A DNA stretch of 64,000 nucleotides. Origin: Ignavibacteria bacterium (lineage in GTDB: Bacteria; Bacteroidota; Ignavibacteria; Tepidaquicellales; Tepidaquicellaceae). The translations under genes and the position numbers were made by a program. Positions 27,259 to 37,010 of the stretch are shown one piece after another. The stretch lies in NCBI GenBank assembly GCA_028714695.1, contig JAQTLX010000013.1:37823-101822 (forward strand), read 5' to 3'. Each line of letters opens with the position of its first letter. The stretch's first letter is position 1. The notes beneath the pieces are model-generated. The model did not search any database. It was not told where the DNA came from and saw only the letters and a program-made list of their open reading frames with translations.

Positions 27259-27533
27259 TTCACTCTCCATTTTTAGTTTGTTAAAATTTAAGTTATGAAG
27301 TATTAATTAAATTGTCAATAAACAAATATTATCAATTGACATTGTGGAATAAAAATTGGGCTGATAGGATTTGGAATATTCATTAATTTTTGAATCTTTA
27401 ACAAATTAACATAAATATGCTTATGAGGAAGTATCTGTTAACGGTAATTCATTTTGTTAACCTTTCCTGCATGCCTTATTCAAATAATATAATATACAAT
27501 ATTTCAAATATAAAATAAAATAAAAATAATTTT

Positions 27534-28673
27534 ATGAAGAAATTGTATTTATCGTTAGTTATATCCGTTCTGTTAATAAGTACAGAAATATTTTCCCAGA
27601 CAAGGGAGAATTATGATTATCTCATAAATCCGAGACATGATTTCTATTCATTGAACTATCAATCGGCGGTAAATGCAGGCAAGGGATACACGGGTATCGC
27701 CTCATCAGGAGACATAATGTCGACTTCGCTGAATCCTGCTTCACTGGATATTCCTCAAAAATTTAATTTTTATACCGGTTATATATTCAAGTCAAATTTG
27801 GACAGCAAAACGAGCAATTTGATAGATAATGCCGGTTTTGTTCATCCGACTGCAAGCATTGGATTCGGCTGCAGGCTGAATAAAAATTTTCAGGCAGGAT
27901 TTGTGTACAGGAATGACAGGAATATAGAGTACACGCACAATAATTACACAGTATACGTTGGAAACGAGGACAATGATTACAGTCTGGTTTTTACATCGCA
28001 CACTTTTTCAATTCCTTTAACTTACGAATACAAATTCTTGAAATTCGGTATAAATGCTAATCTTGTGCTGCTTCACAGCAGGCAAAAATTTTACGACAAC
28101 TTTGCAAATCAAAATACGGATGCAAGCCTGAACAAATTAAGGTTCATTCCTGATTTTGGAATCAGAGTGAAATTGAATGATTTCATTTCTGCCGGACTGA
28201 CATATACTCCGGGTATAGAACAAGATTTGTCAGGAGACAGCACAAGTACAATCAATTACAGAAGCAACAACAAGACTTATTTCCCTGCAAAAATTGGGGC
28301 GGGAGTGGAAATCGGTTTATTAAATAACACACTTATGTTATCCGCCGATTACAGATTCGAAAGGACTTCGGTATTTCAGAATTATCAGGATGTTGATACC
28401 TCGAATATTTATAAAGACAGGCACAATATAAATTTCGGCGCCGAATATAAAGTTGATAAAAATTTCGTTCTTAGAACGGGATTTTTCACTTTCCTGGATA
28501 ATAATAAGGTTAAATCCTTTGTAAAAAATGATGACCAGTATTTTATGACGTTTGGTGCCGGATATGAATATAAAAACATGAAAGTAAATGCTTCGATGAT
28601 GAGCAGTTCCATAATAAAATCTGCCAATGTGGGACACAATCTATACAACATCGGAGTATCCTATGGTTTCTGA
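27534..28673 (+). CDS. FadL/OMPP1-like outer-membrane barrel
   Basis: A 379-residue outer-membrane protein with a signal peptide (about 1-21). The SSGDIMSTSLNPASLD region near residue 57-72 matches the N-terminal hatch of the FadL/TodX (OMPP1) family, where an NPA motif is conserved. The remainder consists of alternating strands (for example ASIGFGCRL, FGINANLVLL, LMLSADYRFE, MTFGAGYEYK) and ends in VSYGF with a terminal phenylalanine. Family members take up hydrophobic compounds across the outer membrane. The ligand is unknown, and a PorV-like role in the T9SS is a less likely alternative. Confidence 0.75.
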   Translation: MKKLYLSLVISVLLISTEIFSQTRENYDYLINPRHDFYSLNYQSAVNAGKGYTGIASSGDIMSTSLNPASLDIPQKFNFYTGYIFKSNLDSKTSNLIDNAGFVHPTASIGFGCRLNKNFQAGFVYRNDRNIEYTHNNYTVYVGNEDNDYSLVFTSHTFSIPLTYEYKFLKFGINANLVLLHSRQKFYDNFANQNTDASLNKLRFIPDFGIRVKLNDFISAGLTYTPGIEQDLSGDSTSTINYRSNNKTYFPAKIGAGVEIGLLNNTLMLSADYRFERTSVFQNYQDVDTSNIYKDRHNINFGAEYKVDKNFVLRTGFFTFLDNNKVKSFVKNDDQYFMTFGAGYEYKNMKVNASMMSSSIIKSANVGHNLYNIGVSYGF

Positions 28674-28778
28674 TTTATAGCGAACAGGGATATTTTAAAA
28701 TATTGTAACAAAGACATTTTCATTTCATACTTGAAAATTATTGTTTAATTTTCATTTTACGAATTTATTTTTTGTAAA

Positions 28779-31730
28779 ATGAAAAAGCACATCTACATAG
28801 CAATTTTCTTATTGCTTTCTGCAAATTTATTTTCACAAACGCTTATTGGAGTTTATCCTTTTCCGAATTACGATCCTTATACATATTTGTGGGGATTGAC
28901 TGCGAAAAATGATACACTCTGGGCGGGCACGGATTATGATAATACGACGGGATATCCTTATTCCATGCTGTATAAAATCACGAAGACGGGAAATTTTCTG
29001 GATAGTTTGGCAACACCTTTCAAATTCAATCATGGTCTTGCCTGGGACGGAACCGGATTCTGGGTTGCGCAGGACTACACATCAGGCGGCGCAAAACTTT
29101 ACAAAATAAATACAGCAGGAATAAAAGTTGACAGTATATTGACAGGTTCATATGCTCAGGGAATCGGTGGTCTGACGGTGACAGGCAACTCGTTATGGTT
29201 TGCCGAATACTATCCGGATAATACTTCATATCCTTATACGTATGCATATAAAATGGATATTGCGACGAAGCAGTTAACCGACACTATACCTTTGTACGGT
29301 AAGCAGGTTCAGGGTGTGGCAATAAAAGGCGACACGATATTCTATGTTACGGATAATTTTCAGGGTGACAACGAAAGAATATATGCTTACAGAAAAGCCG
29401 TCGGCGATACGCTTTTTTCATTTGCCGCCCCAAGCAATAACTGCGATCCGAGAGGAATGCACTGGGACGGTCAGAACCTTTATCTGCTTGCATACGGCAC
29501 GGGGAACATAAGAATGCTTTATAAATACCAGTTGAGTTCGACGGGCAATCCTATTATAAATACTTCATCGAATCTGATTGATTTCGGAAATGTTGTTGTA
29601 GGAACAACATCGAATCAGACATTGAATATTTCGAATACTGGAAGTTCCAAATTAATTATTTCTGGAAAAACGAATACAAACCCGAGATTCGGAATTACAC
29701 CTAATAATGTGCCGGATACAATTCAGCCGGGAGCGAATAAGAATTATACGGTTACGTTCAATCCGAATGCTTATGATACGATTTCAGGTCAATTGCAGAT
29801 TGCGAGCAATGATTTACTAACGCCTGTCAAGGTTGTCACTTTAACGGGTAAAGGTGTTTACAGCGGTGCATACATCGGTTTGTCTTTCAATTCATATAAT
29901 TTCCAAACCAGACGTGTGAATTCATTGTGCGGCTATTACTTCACGGTAATGAATCAGGGAACGAATGATTTAACGATTTCGTCGATGTTATTCAGCACTC
30001 CGCGATACAGAATAGATACGACACTGAATCAGTTCCCGCAGACAATAGCGCCTCAGGGCTCGAAGTCGTACAGGATATGGTTCAATCCGAATTCAGGTTC
30101 TGCTTTCAATGACTCATTGAAAATAAATTCAAACGCGGTGAATCTTCCGACGGCAATAATTTCTTTAAGCGGTACCGGGAATACATCATTAACGGCTTTA
30201 GGCGATATAATGTGGCAGGCGAATACGCCCGACAATCCGTTTACAAGTTCTGACGATTTTCAGCCGATAAGTATGAAGCAGATTGGCGACGTAAACGGCG
30301 ACGGAATAAATGACATCGTAGTTGCTTCAGGAAATTATTACACGGCTTGCTGGAATGGGAATTCTTCCGTTACAGGCGATTTACTGTGGATTTTCAATAC
30401 GGGTTACAATAACAATAATACGGGTTCGGTTACATCGGAAGACGCAATGCAGGTGCGTGATGATGTCGACGGAGACGGAATTCTCGACGTTGTAATAGGA
30501 TGCGGCGGAGGAAATGAAATGGTGTATACGATTTCCGGAAGAACCGGAAGGCAGATATGGGTATGGGGAGATTCGGTTACGTACGCTGACGGAGATATTG
30601 AAGCGGTGAGATGCGATAAGGATTTCAACGGTGACGGCGTGAAAGACGTTCTTGTATCCGCAAGCGGTTCGGGACAGATGGCAGGACGGCATGCGATTGT
30701 ATGTTTGAACGGGTTAAACGGAAACGTGATATTCTATTATACTGAAAGTTCGGAATTCACTGCGGATGTGGTTTCTACGCAGTACGGCGGAGCGCTCGGG
30801 CTTGGAAGCAATTCCGGAACCTATTCACTGCAGGGATTTGATAATTCGGGCAACAGTACATGGAGTTATAATGCGGTGAACGGAAAAATATGGAGTATGA
30901 AAGTTGTGCCGACAATAAATGCGGATACGGCGAAAGAAATTATAGGGTTTTACGGATTTTCGGGGAATATATTCTGCGTCGGTTCGAATAACGGAGTTGA
31001 GAACTGGACAATGTCAACGGGTACTTCGAATGCAGGATTTATAAAAATTCTTGACGACCTTGATTCAAACGGTTATGCGGATTTCACATTATCCGGACCG
31101 CAGAGTTTATACAGGATAGATTCAAAGATACACAGTATTTTATGGTCAAGGTCTGTAGGAATGTCGTACATAAGGGGTGTCGATTTCCTGAGCGACCTTA
31201 CGGGCGACGGCAAACGGGAAATTGTGTATGCAATGCAGACACCGGGAAATATACTTGTTGTGAACGGAGTTACAGGCAATACAATATTTTCATATTCGTT
31301 CGGTTCGACAGTAACATACAGGGCAGACAGGGTCGCGGCATTGAACAGCATAGACGGAAATTCGACAACGGAATTTGTAGGAGGATGCAGGGACGGAAGG
31401 CTGGTTTGTTTCAGCGGGGGACAGAACACGCCTATAGGGATAAATCAGATATCATCCCGAGTGCCGGATAAATTTAATTTGTATCAGAACTATCCGAATC
31501 CTTTCAATCCCATGACAAACATAAAATTTGATGTTTCGAAATCGTCGAAAGTAACGTTAAATATATTTGACGTATCGGGCAGGGAAATTACGAGTAAGGT
31601 ATTTGAAAATCTATCGGCGGGAACGTACGAATACAGGTTCGACGGTTCGGTATATTCCTCGGGAGTTTATTTTTACAGGATTATAGGAAACGGTTTTATA
31701 AGTACGAAGAAAATGGTGCTTATAAAATAA
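28779..31730 (+). CDS. Large T9SS-secreted beta-propeller / FG-GAP protein
   Basis: A 983-residue surface protein. Signal peptide 1-20. Residues about 25-255 look like a beta-propeller with repeated LAWDGTGFWVA and MHWDGQNLYLL units. Around 262-365 is a choice-of-anchor D (HYDIN-like) domain, FGNVVVGTTSNQTLNISNTG, and a second related one follows to about 470. From about 480 several FG-GAP/VCBS units carry calcium-loop motifs DVNGDGINDIVV, DVDGDGILDVVI, DFNGDGVKDVLV and LTGDGKREIV. A T9SS type A sorting domain (NYPNPFNPMTNIKF to SSGVYFYR and KKMVLIK) ends it. Likely an adhesion or binding protein displayed on the surface; the partner is unknown. Confidence 0.88.
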   Translation: MKKHIYIAIFLLLSANLFSQTLIGVYPFPNYDPYTYLWGLTAKNDTLWAGTDYDNTTGYPYSMLYKITKTGNFLDSLATPFKFNHGLAWDGTGFWVAQDYTSGGAKLYKINTAGIKVDSILTGSYAQGIGGLTVTGNSLWFAEYYPDNTSYPYTYAYKMDIATKQLTDTIPLYGKQVQGVAIKGDTIFYVTDNFQGDNERIYAYRKAVGDTLFSFAAPSNNCDPRGMHWDGQNLYLLAYGTGNIRMLYKYQLSSTGNPIINTSSNLIDFGNVVVGTTSNQTLNISNTGSSKLIISGKTNTNPRFGITPNNVPDTIQPGANKNYTVTFNPNAYDTISGQLQIASNDLLTPVKVVTLTGKGVYSGAYIGLSFNSYNFQTRRVNSLCGYYFTVMNQGTNDLTISSMLFSTPRYRIDTTLNQFPQTIAPQGSKSYRIWFNPNSGSAFNDSLKINSNAVNLPTAIISLSGTGNTSLTALGDIMWQANTPDNPFTSSDDFQPISMKQIGDVNGDGINDIVVASGNYYTACWNGNSSVTGDLLWIFNTGYNNNNTGSVTSEDAMQVRDDVDGDGILDVVIGCGGGNEMVYTISGRTGRQIWVWGDSVTYADGDIEAVRCDKDFNGDGVKDVLVSASGSGQMAGRHAIVCLNGLNGNVIFYYTESSEFTADVVSTQYGGALGLGSNSGTYSLQGFDNSGNSTWSYNAVNGKIWSMKVVPTINADTAKEIIGFYGFSGNIFCVGSNNGVENWTMSTGTSNAGFIKILDDLDSNGYADFTLSGPQSLYRIDSKIHSILWSRSVGMSYIRGVDFLSDLTGDGKREIVYAMQTPGNILVVNGVTGNTIFSYSFGSTVTYRADRVAALNSIDGNSTTEFVGGCRDGRLVCFSGGQNTPIGINQISSRVPDKFNLYQNYPNPFNPMTNIKFDVSKSSKVTLNIFDVSGREITSKVFENLSAGTYEYRFDGSVYSSGVYFYRIIGNGFISTKKMVLIK

Positions 31731-31766
31731 ATCTTCAATTTTCGATCTTCAATGTTCAATTAAAAA

Positions 31767-31798
31767 GGAGTTAGAAGTTAGGAGTTAGAAGTTAGAAG
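31767..31798. repeat. Short tandem repeat GAGTTAGAAGTTAG
   Basis: About 2.3 copies of a 14-bp GAGTTAGAAGTTAG-like unit lie in the gap after the large T9SS gene. Slippage repeat with no clear function. Confidence 0.6.
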
Positions 31799-31844
31799 AA
31801 AGAGCATAGTAGGTGTATAATGCTACGTGAAGTTATTACAGTTA

Positions 31845-32105
31845 TCAGTTATAGCATTCATATTGGATCAACTGCCATTTAAAGTTATTCAGATTATAAG
31901 CGAGTTCGCATATGACCTTTTGTTTATCGCAGATAACGGAGAAGTGGTATTCGAATGCTTCGCCTGTGGGAATTTTCCATGTGGAATTCACCTTTGAGAC
32001 ATTATACACATCGTTTTTCCATTTAAATTTCACGATTTCCACTTTTAGGTTGTGGAAGAAAGCAATCACGTCAATTGGTTCAAAAATCTGATTTTCCATA
32101 GTCAT
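31845..32105 (-). CDS. Small conserved-looking protein, DUF6504-like
   Basis: An 86-residue cytoplasmic protein starting MTMENQIFEPIDVIAFF, with KFKWKNDVYNVSKVNSTW and a YHFSVICDKQKVICELAY stretch. The order, a basic FxWxxxxYxV followed by a W and a YHFxV strand, resembles DUF6504 small proteins, a match made from memory and uncertain. Function unknown. ATG 32105 or the third-codon ATG 32099 may start it. A 24-bp palindromic box sits three bases upstream of ATG 32105, nearly identical to one before the unknown gene at 60553-61014. Confidence 0.6.
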   Translation of the reverse strand: MTMENQIFEPIDVIAFFHNLKVEIVKFKWKNDVYNVSKVNSTWKIPTGEAFEYHFSVICDKQKVICELAYNLNNFKWQLIQYECYN

Positions 32106-32108
32106 TTA

Positions 32109-32132
32109 AATACCATATAAAATTAAGGTATG
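32109..32132 (-). promoter_or_regulatory. 24-bp palindromic box, copy 1 (possible operator)
   Basis: ATACC (32110-32114) and GGTAT (32127-32131) form an inverted repeat around 12 AT-rich bases. Read on the minus strand the centre contains TAATTTTA, close to a TAnnTTTG -7 element. 21 of 24 bases match the box at 61031-61054. Confidence 0.5.
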
Positions 32133-32201
32133 TATGCATCAAAGTCAAGAGAATGATTTTTGTTTTGCAACAAATTATCAAAACAAAATTACGGATTGGG
32201 T

Positions 32202-33428
32202 TCAGTGGTGCTCGATGTAGTTCAGGTCCTTTCCGAATGTTTCGTCGAGTTGAGTGACGGAGAAAAATGCGATAATCAGTGTTGACATTCCGACAATGAG
32301 CGCGGAATAAACTATACCTGTCATGGGTGTCAGGTACTGGAAAACGAGTGTTGCGGGGACCACTGCGCCGCGGACGAAATTCGGGACGGTAGTCGTGACA
32401 GTAGCCCGTATATTTATGCCGAACTGCTCCGAAGCATTCGTAACGAAGACTGCCCAGTATCCGCCTGAGATGCCGAGGAGTAAGCACATTATATATAATT
32501 CAGTTGCACTCGATTTAATGAAGAAAAGATACACTATTATAAAAGTGATTTCCATGAGTATAAATAATGCAACAATCTTTTTTCTGGTTTTAAAGATCTG
32601 GCTTAGAAAGCCGCTCAGAAAATCACCTGCAGCCAGCCCGATATAGCAGAACATTACTGCTTTTCCCGTGCTGATTGTTTCCGTTATTCCGAAAGCCTTC
32701 GCGAATTCGGGGGAGAAAGTAATAAGGACGCCTACGATGAACCAGATGGGAACGCCTATAGAAATGCTATAGAGATATTTGAAGAATAATTTTTTATTTG
32801 TGAACAGTTTATGGAAACTTCCTTTAGCGACTTCGATTGTTTTTATTGAACTGTACATACCGGACTCAAACACTCCGATTCTCATAATCAGTAGCAGAAC
32901 GCCCATGCCTCCGCCCACGAAAAATGCAGTCCGCCACTGGAAAGAATCGGCAACGATTGCGGCAACGACGGCGCCGAAAATGCCGATTGTTGCTACGAGC
33001 ATTGTGCCGTAGCCGCGTGTTTCTTTCGGCATAACCTCGGAAACGAGTGTGATGCCCGCTCCGAGTTCACCTGCAAGTCCGACCCCGGCGATGAATCTCA
33101 GAATTGCGAATTGGGGAACTGTTTGGACGAAACCATTTGCAATATTGGCGAGTGAATAGAGAAAAATAGAACCGAAGAGAACCGAAATTCTTCCTTTTTT
33201 ATCTCCCATGATACCCCAGATTATGCCGCCGATAAGCATTCCCGCCATTTGCATGTTTAGGAGAAGCACGCCGTTGGGCAGCAGGTCGGCTTCGGACACA
33301 CCGAGTGATTTTAACGAACCTATGCGCACCACACTGAAAAGGATGAGGTCATAAATATCGACGAAATAGCCGAGAGCGGATATAACTACAATTGCGATTA
33401 TGTTTCTCCTGGATGAAGTAGTGTTCAT
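32202..33428 (-). CDS. Major facilitator superfamily transporter
   Basis: Inner-membrane secondary transporter, 408 residues from the chosen start, with about twelve helices. Helix 1 is YFVDIYDLILFSVVRIG. The loop 2-3 signature is GGIIWGIMGDKKGRISVL, and FIAGVGLAGELGAGITLVSEVMPKETRGYG is the helix 4-5 pattern of the metabolite:H+ symporter/sugar-porter-like branch. The frame is open 44 codons further upstream, but that part runs through a low-complexity repeat (33511-33580) and lacks protein character, so I start at ATG 33428. Substrate unknown, perhaps an organic acid or aromatic acid. Confidence 0.88.
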   Translation of the reverse strand: MNTTSSRRNIIAIVVISALGYFVDIYDLILFSVVRIGSLKSLGVSEADLLPNGVLLLNMQMAGMLIGGIIWGIMGDKKGRISVLFGSIFLYSLANIANGFVQTVPQFAILRFIAGVGLAGELGAGITLVSEVMPKETRGYGTMLVATIGIFGAVVAAIVADSFQWRTAFFVGGGMGVLLLIMRIGVFESGMYSSIKTIEVAKGSFHKLFTNKKLFFKYLYSISIGVPIWFIVGVLITFSPEFAKAFGITETISTGKAVMFCYIGLAAGDFLSGFLSQIFKTRKKIVALFILMEITFIIVYLFFIKSSATELYIMCLLLGISGGYWAVFVTNASEQFGINIRATVTTTVPNFVRGAVVPATLVFQYLTPMTGIVYSALIVGMSTLIIAFFSVTQLDETFGKDLNYIEHH

Positions 33429-33510
33429 ATTATTTTCTCTAAATAGGGCAATATGGGGAAAATATTTAAATATTGATATATAGATTTTTCTTTTCGGCGA
33501 GAAAAGAGAT

Positions 33511-33580
33511 TTCACAGAGGTACACACGCCACAAAGATGGCGGGCAGGCAGGGAAGGCACAAAGATACACAGAGAAAGGA
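33511..33580. repeat. Low-complexity dispersed-type repeat
   Basis: TTCACAGAGGTACACACGCC, CACAAAGATGGCGGGCAGGC and GGCACAAAGATACACAGAGA follow one another. CACAGAG/CACAAAG motifs and a GGCGGGCAGGCAGGG block recur in non-coding DNA of this lineage. A related ACCTGCCTGCGGGGC string occurs at 1907-1921. It creates a false N-terminal extension of the MFS gene. Confidence 0.55.
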
Positions 33581-33587
33581 TTTGGGA

Positions 33588-33617
33588 ATAAAAAAACCCC
33601 GTTGAGAAACGGGGTTT
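33588..33617 (-). terminator. Rho-independent terminator
   Basis: AAACCCCGTT (33594-33603), loop GAGA, AACGGGGTTT (33608-33617). On the minus strand it is followed by a run of T and ends the T9SS beta-helix gene. Confidence 0.88.
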
Positions 33618-33655
33618 GTATAAGAAAAATCGCTTTGTTTAATTTAACTGATATT

Positions 33656-35164
33656 TTATTTCACTATTGCTACGCGTTTTGCGTAATTGCTTGTTGATGT
33701 TTCGAGGCGGATAATATAAACGCTGCTCGGGAGTCCTTTGGAAATCCAGTTCTTTTCATATTCACCGGCTTTAAGGAATTCGTTAGCGACTGTAAAGACT
33801 TCGCGTCCGAGTAAATCGTAAATTCTGATTCTTGTGACACCGTCGTTTTTAATCCTGAATTTAATATTAACTTCGGGGTTGAAAGGATTAGGATAAACAT
33901 CGAGGAACTCGTAACTATCGACAACCACGGGGTTATAAGTAATAGCCGTAGGTCCCGCTATAGGCAGAAAATCGACTACACCAAGACTATCGACATCGAA
34001 TTTGTCAATAATGTGAGATTTAATGGAATCAGTGTTTGTTGTGCCCCAGAAATTATTCTGTGCTTTTATTGAATCGTGCGTATTGTTATAGACATCATAA
34101 AAATGACCGCTGTTTCCATTGCCATAAATTACATTAAGCCCGACGTCTGTAGTATCAGCGCTTATAAGACTGCCAAGGTTTGGTTTTGAAGAATTTTGTA
34201 TAGTAATTCCCCAGAGGTTCCATCTTATTTTATTTCGCGTAACGATAACGCTTGATGTCGGCCAGTTTCCTGCAAAATTCAGTCCGCTACCGCCGAGTGA
34301 TGGGCTTCCTTGAATATTATTACTGTCGATAATGTTATTGTTTATATAAGCATTAATACCGCCAGCGAGCAGTGCGATGCCAAACCGGTTATATTTAATA
34401 ATATTGTTCTCAATTATGAGAGACGAAATGGTTCCAACGGGCAGAAATGCGATTGCGCCTGAGTTTGTTGATGCCCGCAAAAAAGTATTTCCGCGTATAA
34501 TAACAGGCTGCGGTGCGGCAGCGCCCATATTTATTTGAGGTGTATTATAATTTGAAATATTATTACCCCAGAAAATATTATTTATTATTGTAGGAGATGA
34601 GGGTATATTGGCACCTGAGTTGATTGCCGAGCGGTATGAACCGGTGAATTTACAATTGGAAATAACGGGATTAGAGCCGAAGAGATACACTGTGCCGCTT
34701 GCAAGGCTCGATGTCCAGTAAGTATTATTTCTGAATACGCAACTGTCTATAAGAATATTACTGCCGTAAAGTCTTATTGAATTTGCGTATTCCATAGTGA
34801 GTTTCTTTATTATGGATGCATTTGAAGTATCGAATCTTATTCCAACATATTTCAGACTTGTATCCATTGCAGTAAAGAGAACTGAATCCTGAGGTCTGAT
34901 AAGCAAAACACCGTGTATATTTAGCGTTGTTGCTGTAAAGAACTTTACAACTGCATTATTGAATATTTTGAGAGTATCGGAATTCGAAATCAGAATATTT
35001 GAATTGAAAAAATAGGAACCCGAGGCGTAAGTAACCGCACCCGCCGAATTAGCGACAAGGCTGTCGAGGTTCCAACTTTTACTTGTGCCGGGGGAATTAT
35101 AATCGGCACGGCTTACGTTTACGAGAATAAACGAGACAAAAAAGAACAACAATAATCGTTTCAT
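33656..35164 (-). CDS. T9SS-secreted parallel beta-helix protein
   Basis: A 502-residue exported protein. Signal peptide 1-20. From about residue 65 to 385 it has right-handed beta-helix repeats of the pectate-lyase/NosD type, seen as recurring SLIIENNIIKYN, INNNIIDSNN, VIVTRNKIRWN and PVISNCKF stretches with asparagine ladders. A T9SS type A sorting domain ends it (VYPNPFNPEVNIKF, RIRIYDLLGREV, LPSSVYIIRLE, KRVAIVK); here the usual LSSGVYFYR is LPSSVYIIR. No catalytic residues can be picked out, so polysaccharide binding or cleavage is only a guess. Confidence 0.85.
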   Translation of the reverse strand: MKRLLLFFFVSFILVNVSRADYNSPGTSKSWNLDSLVANSAGAVTYASGSYFFNSNILISNSDTLKIFNNAVVKFFTATTLNIHGVLLIRPQDSVLFTAMDTSLKYVGIRFDTSNASIIKKLTMEYANSIRLYGSNILIDSCVFRNNTYWTSSLASGTVYLFGSNPVISNCKFTGSYRSAINSGANIPSSPTIINNIFWGNNISNYNTPQINMGAAAPQPVIIRGNTFLRASTNSGAIAFLPVGTISSLIIENNIIKYNRFGIALLAGGINAYINNNIIDSNNIQGSPSLGGSGLNFAGNWPTSSVIVTRNKIRWNLWGITIQNSSKPNLGSLISADTTDVGLNVIYGNGNSGHFYDVYNNTHDSIKAQNNFWGTTNTDSIKSHIIDKFDVDSLGVVDFLPIAGPTAITYNPVVVDSYEFLDVYPNPFNPEVNIKFRIKNDGVTRIRIYDLLGREVFTVANEFLKAGEYEKNWISKGLPSSVYIIRLETSTSNYAKRVAIVK

Positions 35165-35249
35165 GAAATGACCCTTTTAGAATTTAAGAAAATGCATTTA
35201 CGGTGAAGAAATACGTAAAACACCGAATTAAAACATAACAAATTAATGT

Positions 35250-35257
35250 TAGATTTG
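35250..35257 (+). promoter_or_regulatory. Candidate -7 element for the bshC operon
   Basis: TAGATTTG fits the TAnnTTTG consensus, 45 bases before the bshC ATG. No convincing -33 TTG is seen upstream. Confidence 0.3.
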
Positions 35258-35302
35258 CTAAATTAATTTAATACAACTTAACAAAAAAATATACAAACAA
35301 TA

Positions 35303-36994
35303 ATGCAAATTAAAATGAATATACCGTATACAAGTCTGCCGGGTTACAGCGACCTGTATATTGATTATGTAAATCATTTTGACAAAGTTGCCGGATTTTA
35401 TGAATTCCCCTACGATAACGAAGGGATTTTCAACTCGATTACGTCTAAAAAGGAGATATATAACAACGGAAATGTCAGCAGGATTGAAATAGCGGAATTA
35501 TTGAAAACACAGAACAAGTTTTTCAATTCCGGTGAATCGACCTTTCTGAACATTGAGTTTTTAAAGGAACCCGATACATTTGCAGTAGTAACGGGTCAGC
35601 AAATAGGTGTTCTGACAGGGAATTTATATACGATTATCAAGGCATTGAACGCCGTGGAACTTTCGAAGCATCTATCCATGAAATATCCGGAGTTCAAGTT
35701 CGTTCCGGTTTTCTGGCTTGAAGCGGACGACCATGATTTTCAGGAAATCAATAACATAAACGTGCTCGACAAAGAGAACAAACCTGTAAATTTAAGTTAT
35801 CTGCAAAAAGGTCAGGAGAAGGAAAGATATCTGACGCCAACTGGCAGGATAGTGATTGATGAATACATCAATACATTCACTCAGAATATAAAGGATACGC
35901 TTATACAGACTGAATTCACCGAGCAGTTAATGTATATGATAGACCGTTCATATAAAGAGGGAATTGATTTGGTAACGGCGTTCTCAAGATTTTTCAATTA
36001 CATACTCGGCGATACCGGATTAATTTTCTGCAATCCCACGGATAAAGAAATGAAGAAACTTCTTGTCCCGGTATTTGAAAAAGAACTCAACACTTTTCCC
36101 GAGACATGTGAATTGGTTGTGAACGCATCGGCCGAACTGGAACAGAAGTATGAACCGCAGGTAAAACCGCGTTCTATAAATTTATTTTATACATATAACG
36201 ACAACAGGCATCTTATAGAAATAAAGGAAGAAAAGTTTTCATTAAAAAATACGAGACAGAAGTTCGAGAAAGACGAATTATTCAATCTGCTTTTGACAAA
36301 TCCAGAGAATTTCAGTCCGAACGTGATACTGAGACCAGTGTGTCAGGATTATCTGCTGCCCACTGCTGTTTACATAGGCGGACCGTCGGAAGTTGCGTAT
36401 TTCGGTCAGTTCCGTGATGTATATAATTTTTACGGCATGAAAATGCCCGCAATATATCCGCGCACGTCAATAACGATACTTGAAAGCAGGGTTGAAAATT
36501 TTCTTGAGAAGTTCGGAATCAGTTTCGAGGAATTGTTTGACGAAACGCTTTTATCGAAGAAATTGCTTGGAAAGATTAATGAAGTAAATGTTGATGAAAT
36601 TTTTTCGAATTTCAGCGATGAACTCAACGCATTGATATACACATACGGACTTGAATTGGAGAAGATTGACAAAAACCACACACAGGGATTAAAGACGAGG
36701 TATGATAAATTCATCGAGAACATCGGATATCTGAAGCCGAAATTCGTGGAATCGCAGTTAAAGCAGAATGATTCGACAGGCAAAAAACTTAAGACCGTAA
36801 TTGACGGAGTATATCCTGATGAAGTTCTTCAGGAGCGTTTTTACAACATAATATATTTTCTGAACAAATACGGTTTCGATTTCATAAAGGAATTATCGAA
36901 TACAATAGAATTAAAGAAATACTTTCATCAGGTTATCAGCGTAAGCATAAGCAAAGAAATAAAACAGCCGGCATTATTCGATAATCCTGTCTGA
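35303..36994 (+). CDS. bshC: Bacillithiol biosynthesis cysteine-adding enzyme BshC
   Basis: A 563-residue cytoplasmic enzyme for the last step of bacillithiol synthesis, joining cysteine to GlcN-malate. Hallmarks: FAVVTGQQIGVLTGNLYTIIKA in the nucleotidyltransferase-like core, PVFWLEADDHDFQEIN, then LRPVCQDYLLPTAVYIGGPSEVAYFGQ, and a C-terminal coiled coil (about 430-500). The length is normal. bshA and bshB are not in the window. It begins a + strand run with a GT9 glycosyltransferase, an RlmI-like methyltransferase and an M16 protease. Confidence 0.95.
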   Translation: MQIKMNIPYTSLPGYSDLYIDYVNHFDKVAGFYEFPYDNEGIFNSITSKKEIYNNGNVSRIEIAELLKTQNKFFNSGESTFLNIEFLKEPDTFAVVTGQQIGVLTGNLYTIIKALNAVELSKHLSMKYPEFKFVPVFWLEADDHDFQEINNINVLDKENKPVNLSYLQKGQEKERYLTPTGRIVIDEYINTFTQNIKDTLIQTEFTEQLMYMIDRSYKEGIDLVTAFSRFFNYILGDTGLIFCNPTDKEMKKLLVPVFEKELNTFPETCELVVNASAELEQKYEPQVKPRSINLFYTYNDNRHLIEIKEEKFSLKNTRQKFEKDELFNLLLTNPENFSPNVILRPVCQDYLLPTAVYIGGPSEVAYFGQFRDVYNFYGMKMPAIYPRTSITILESRVENFLEKFGISFEELFDETLLSKKLLGKINEVNVDEIFSNFSDELNALIYTYGLELEKIDKNHTQGLKTRYDKFIENIGYLKPKFVESQLKQNDSTGKKLKTVIDGVYPDEVLQERFYNIIYFLNKYGFDFIKELSNTIELKKYFHQVISVSISKEIKQPALFDNPV

Positions 36995-37010
36995 AAAATT
37001 GTCACATAGT

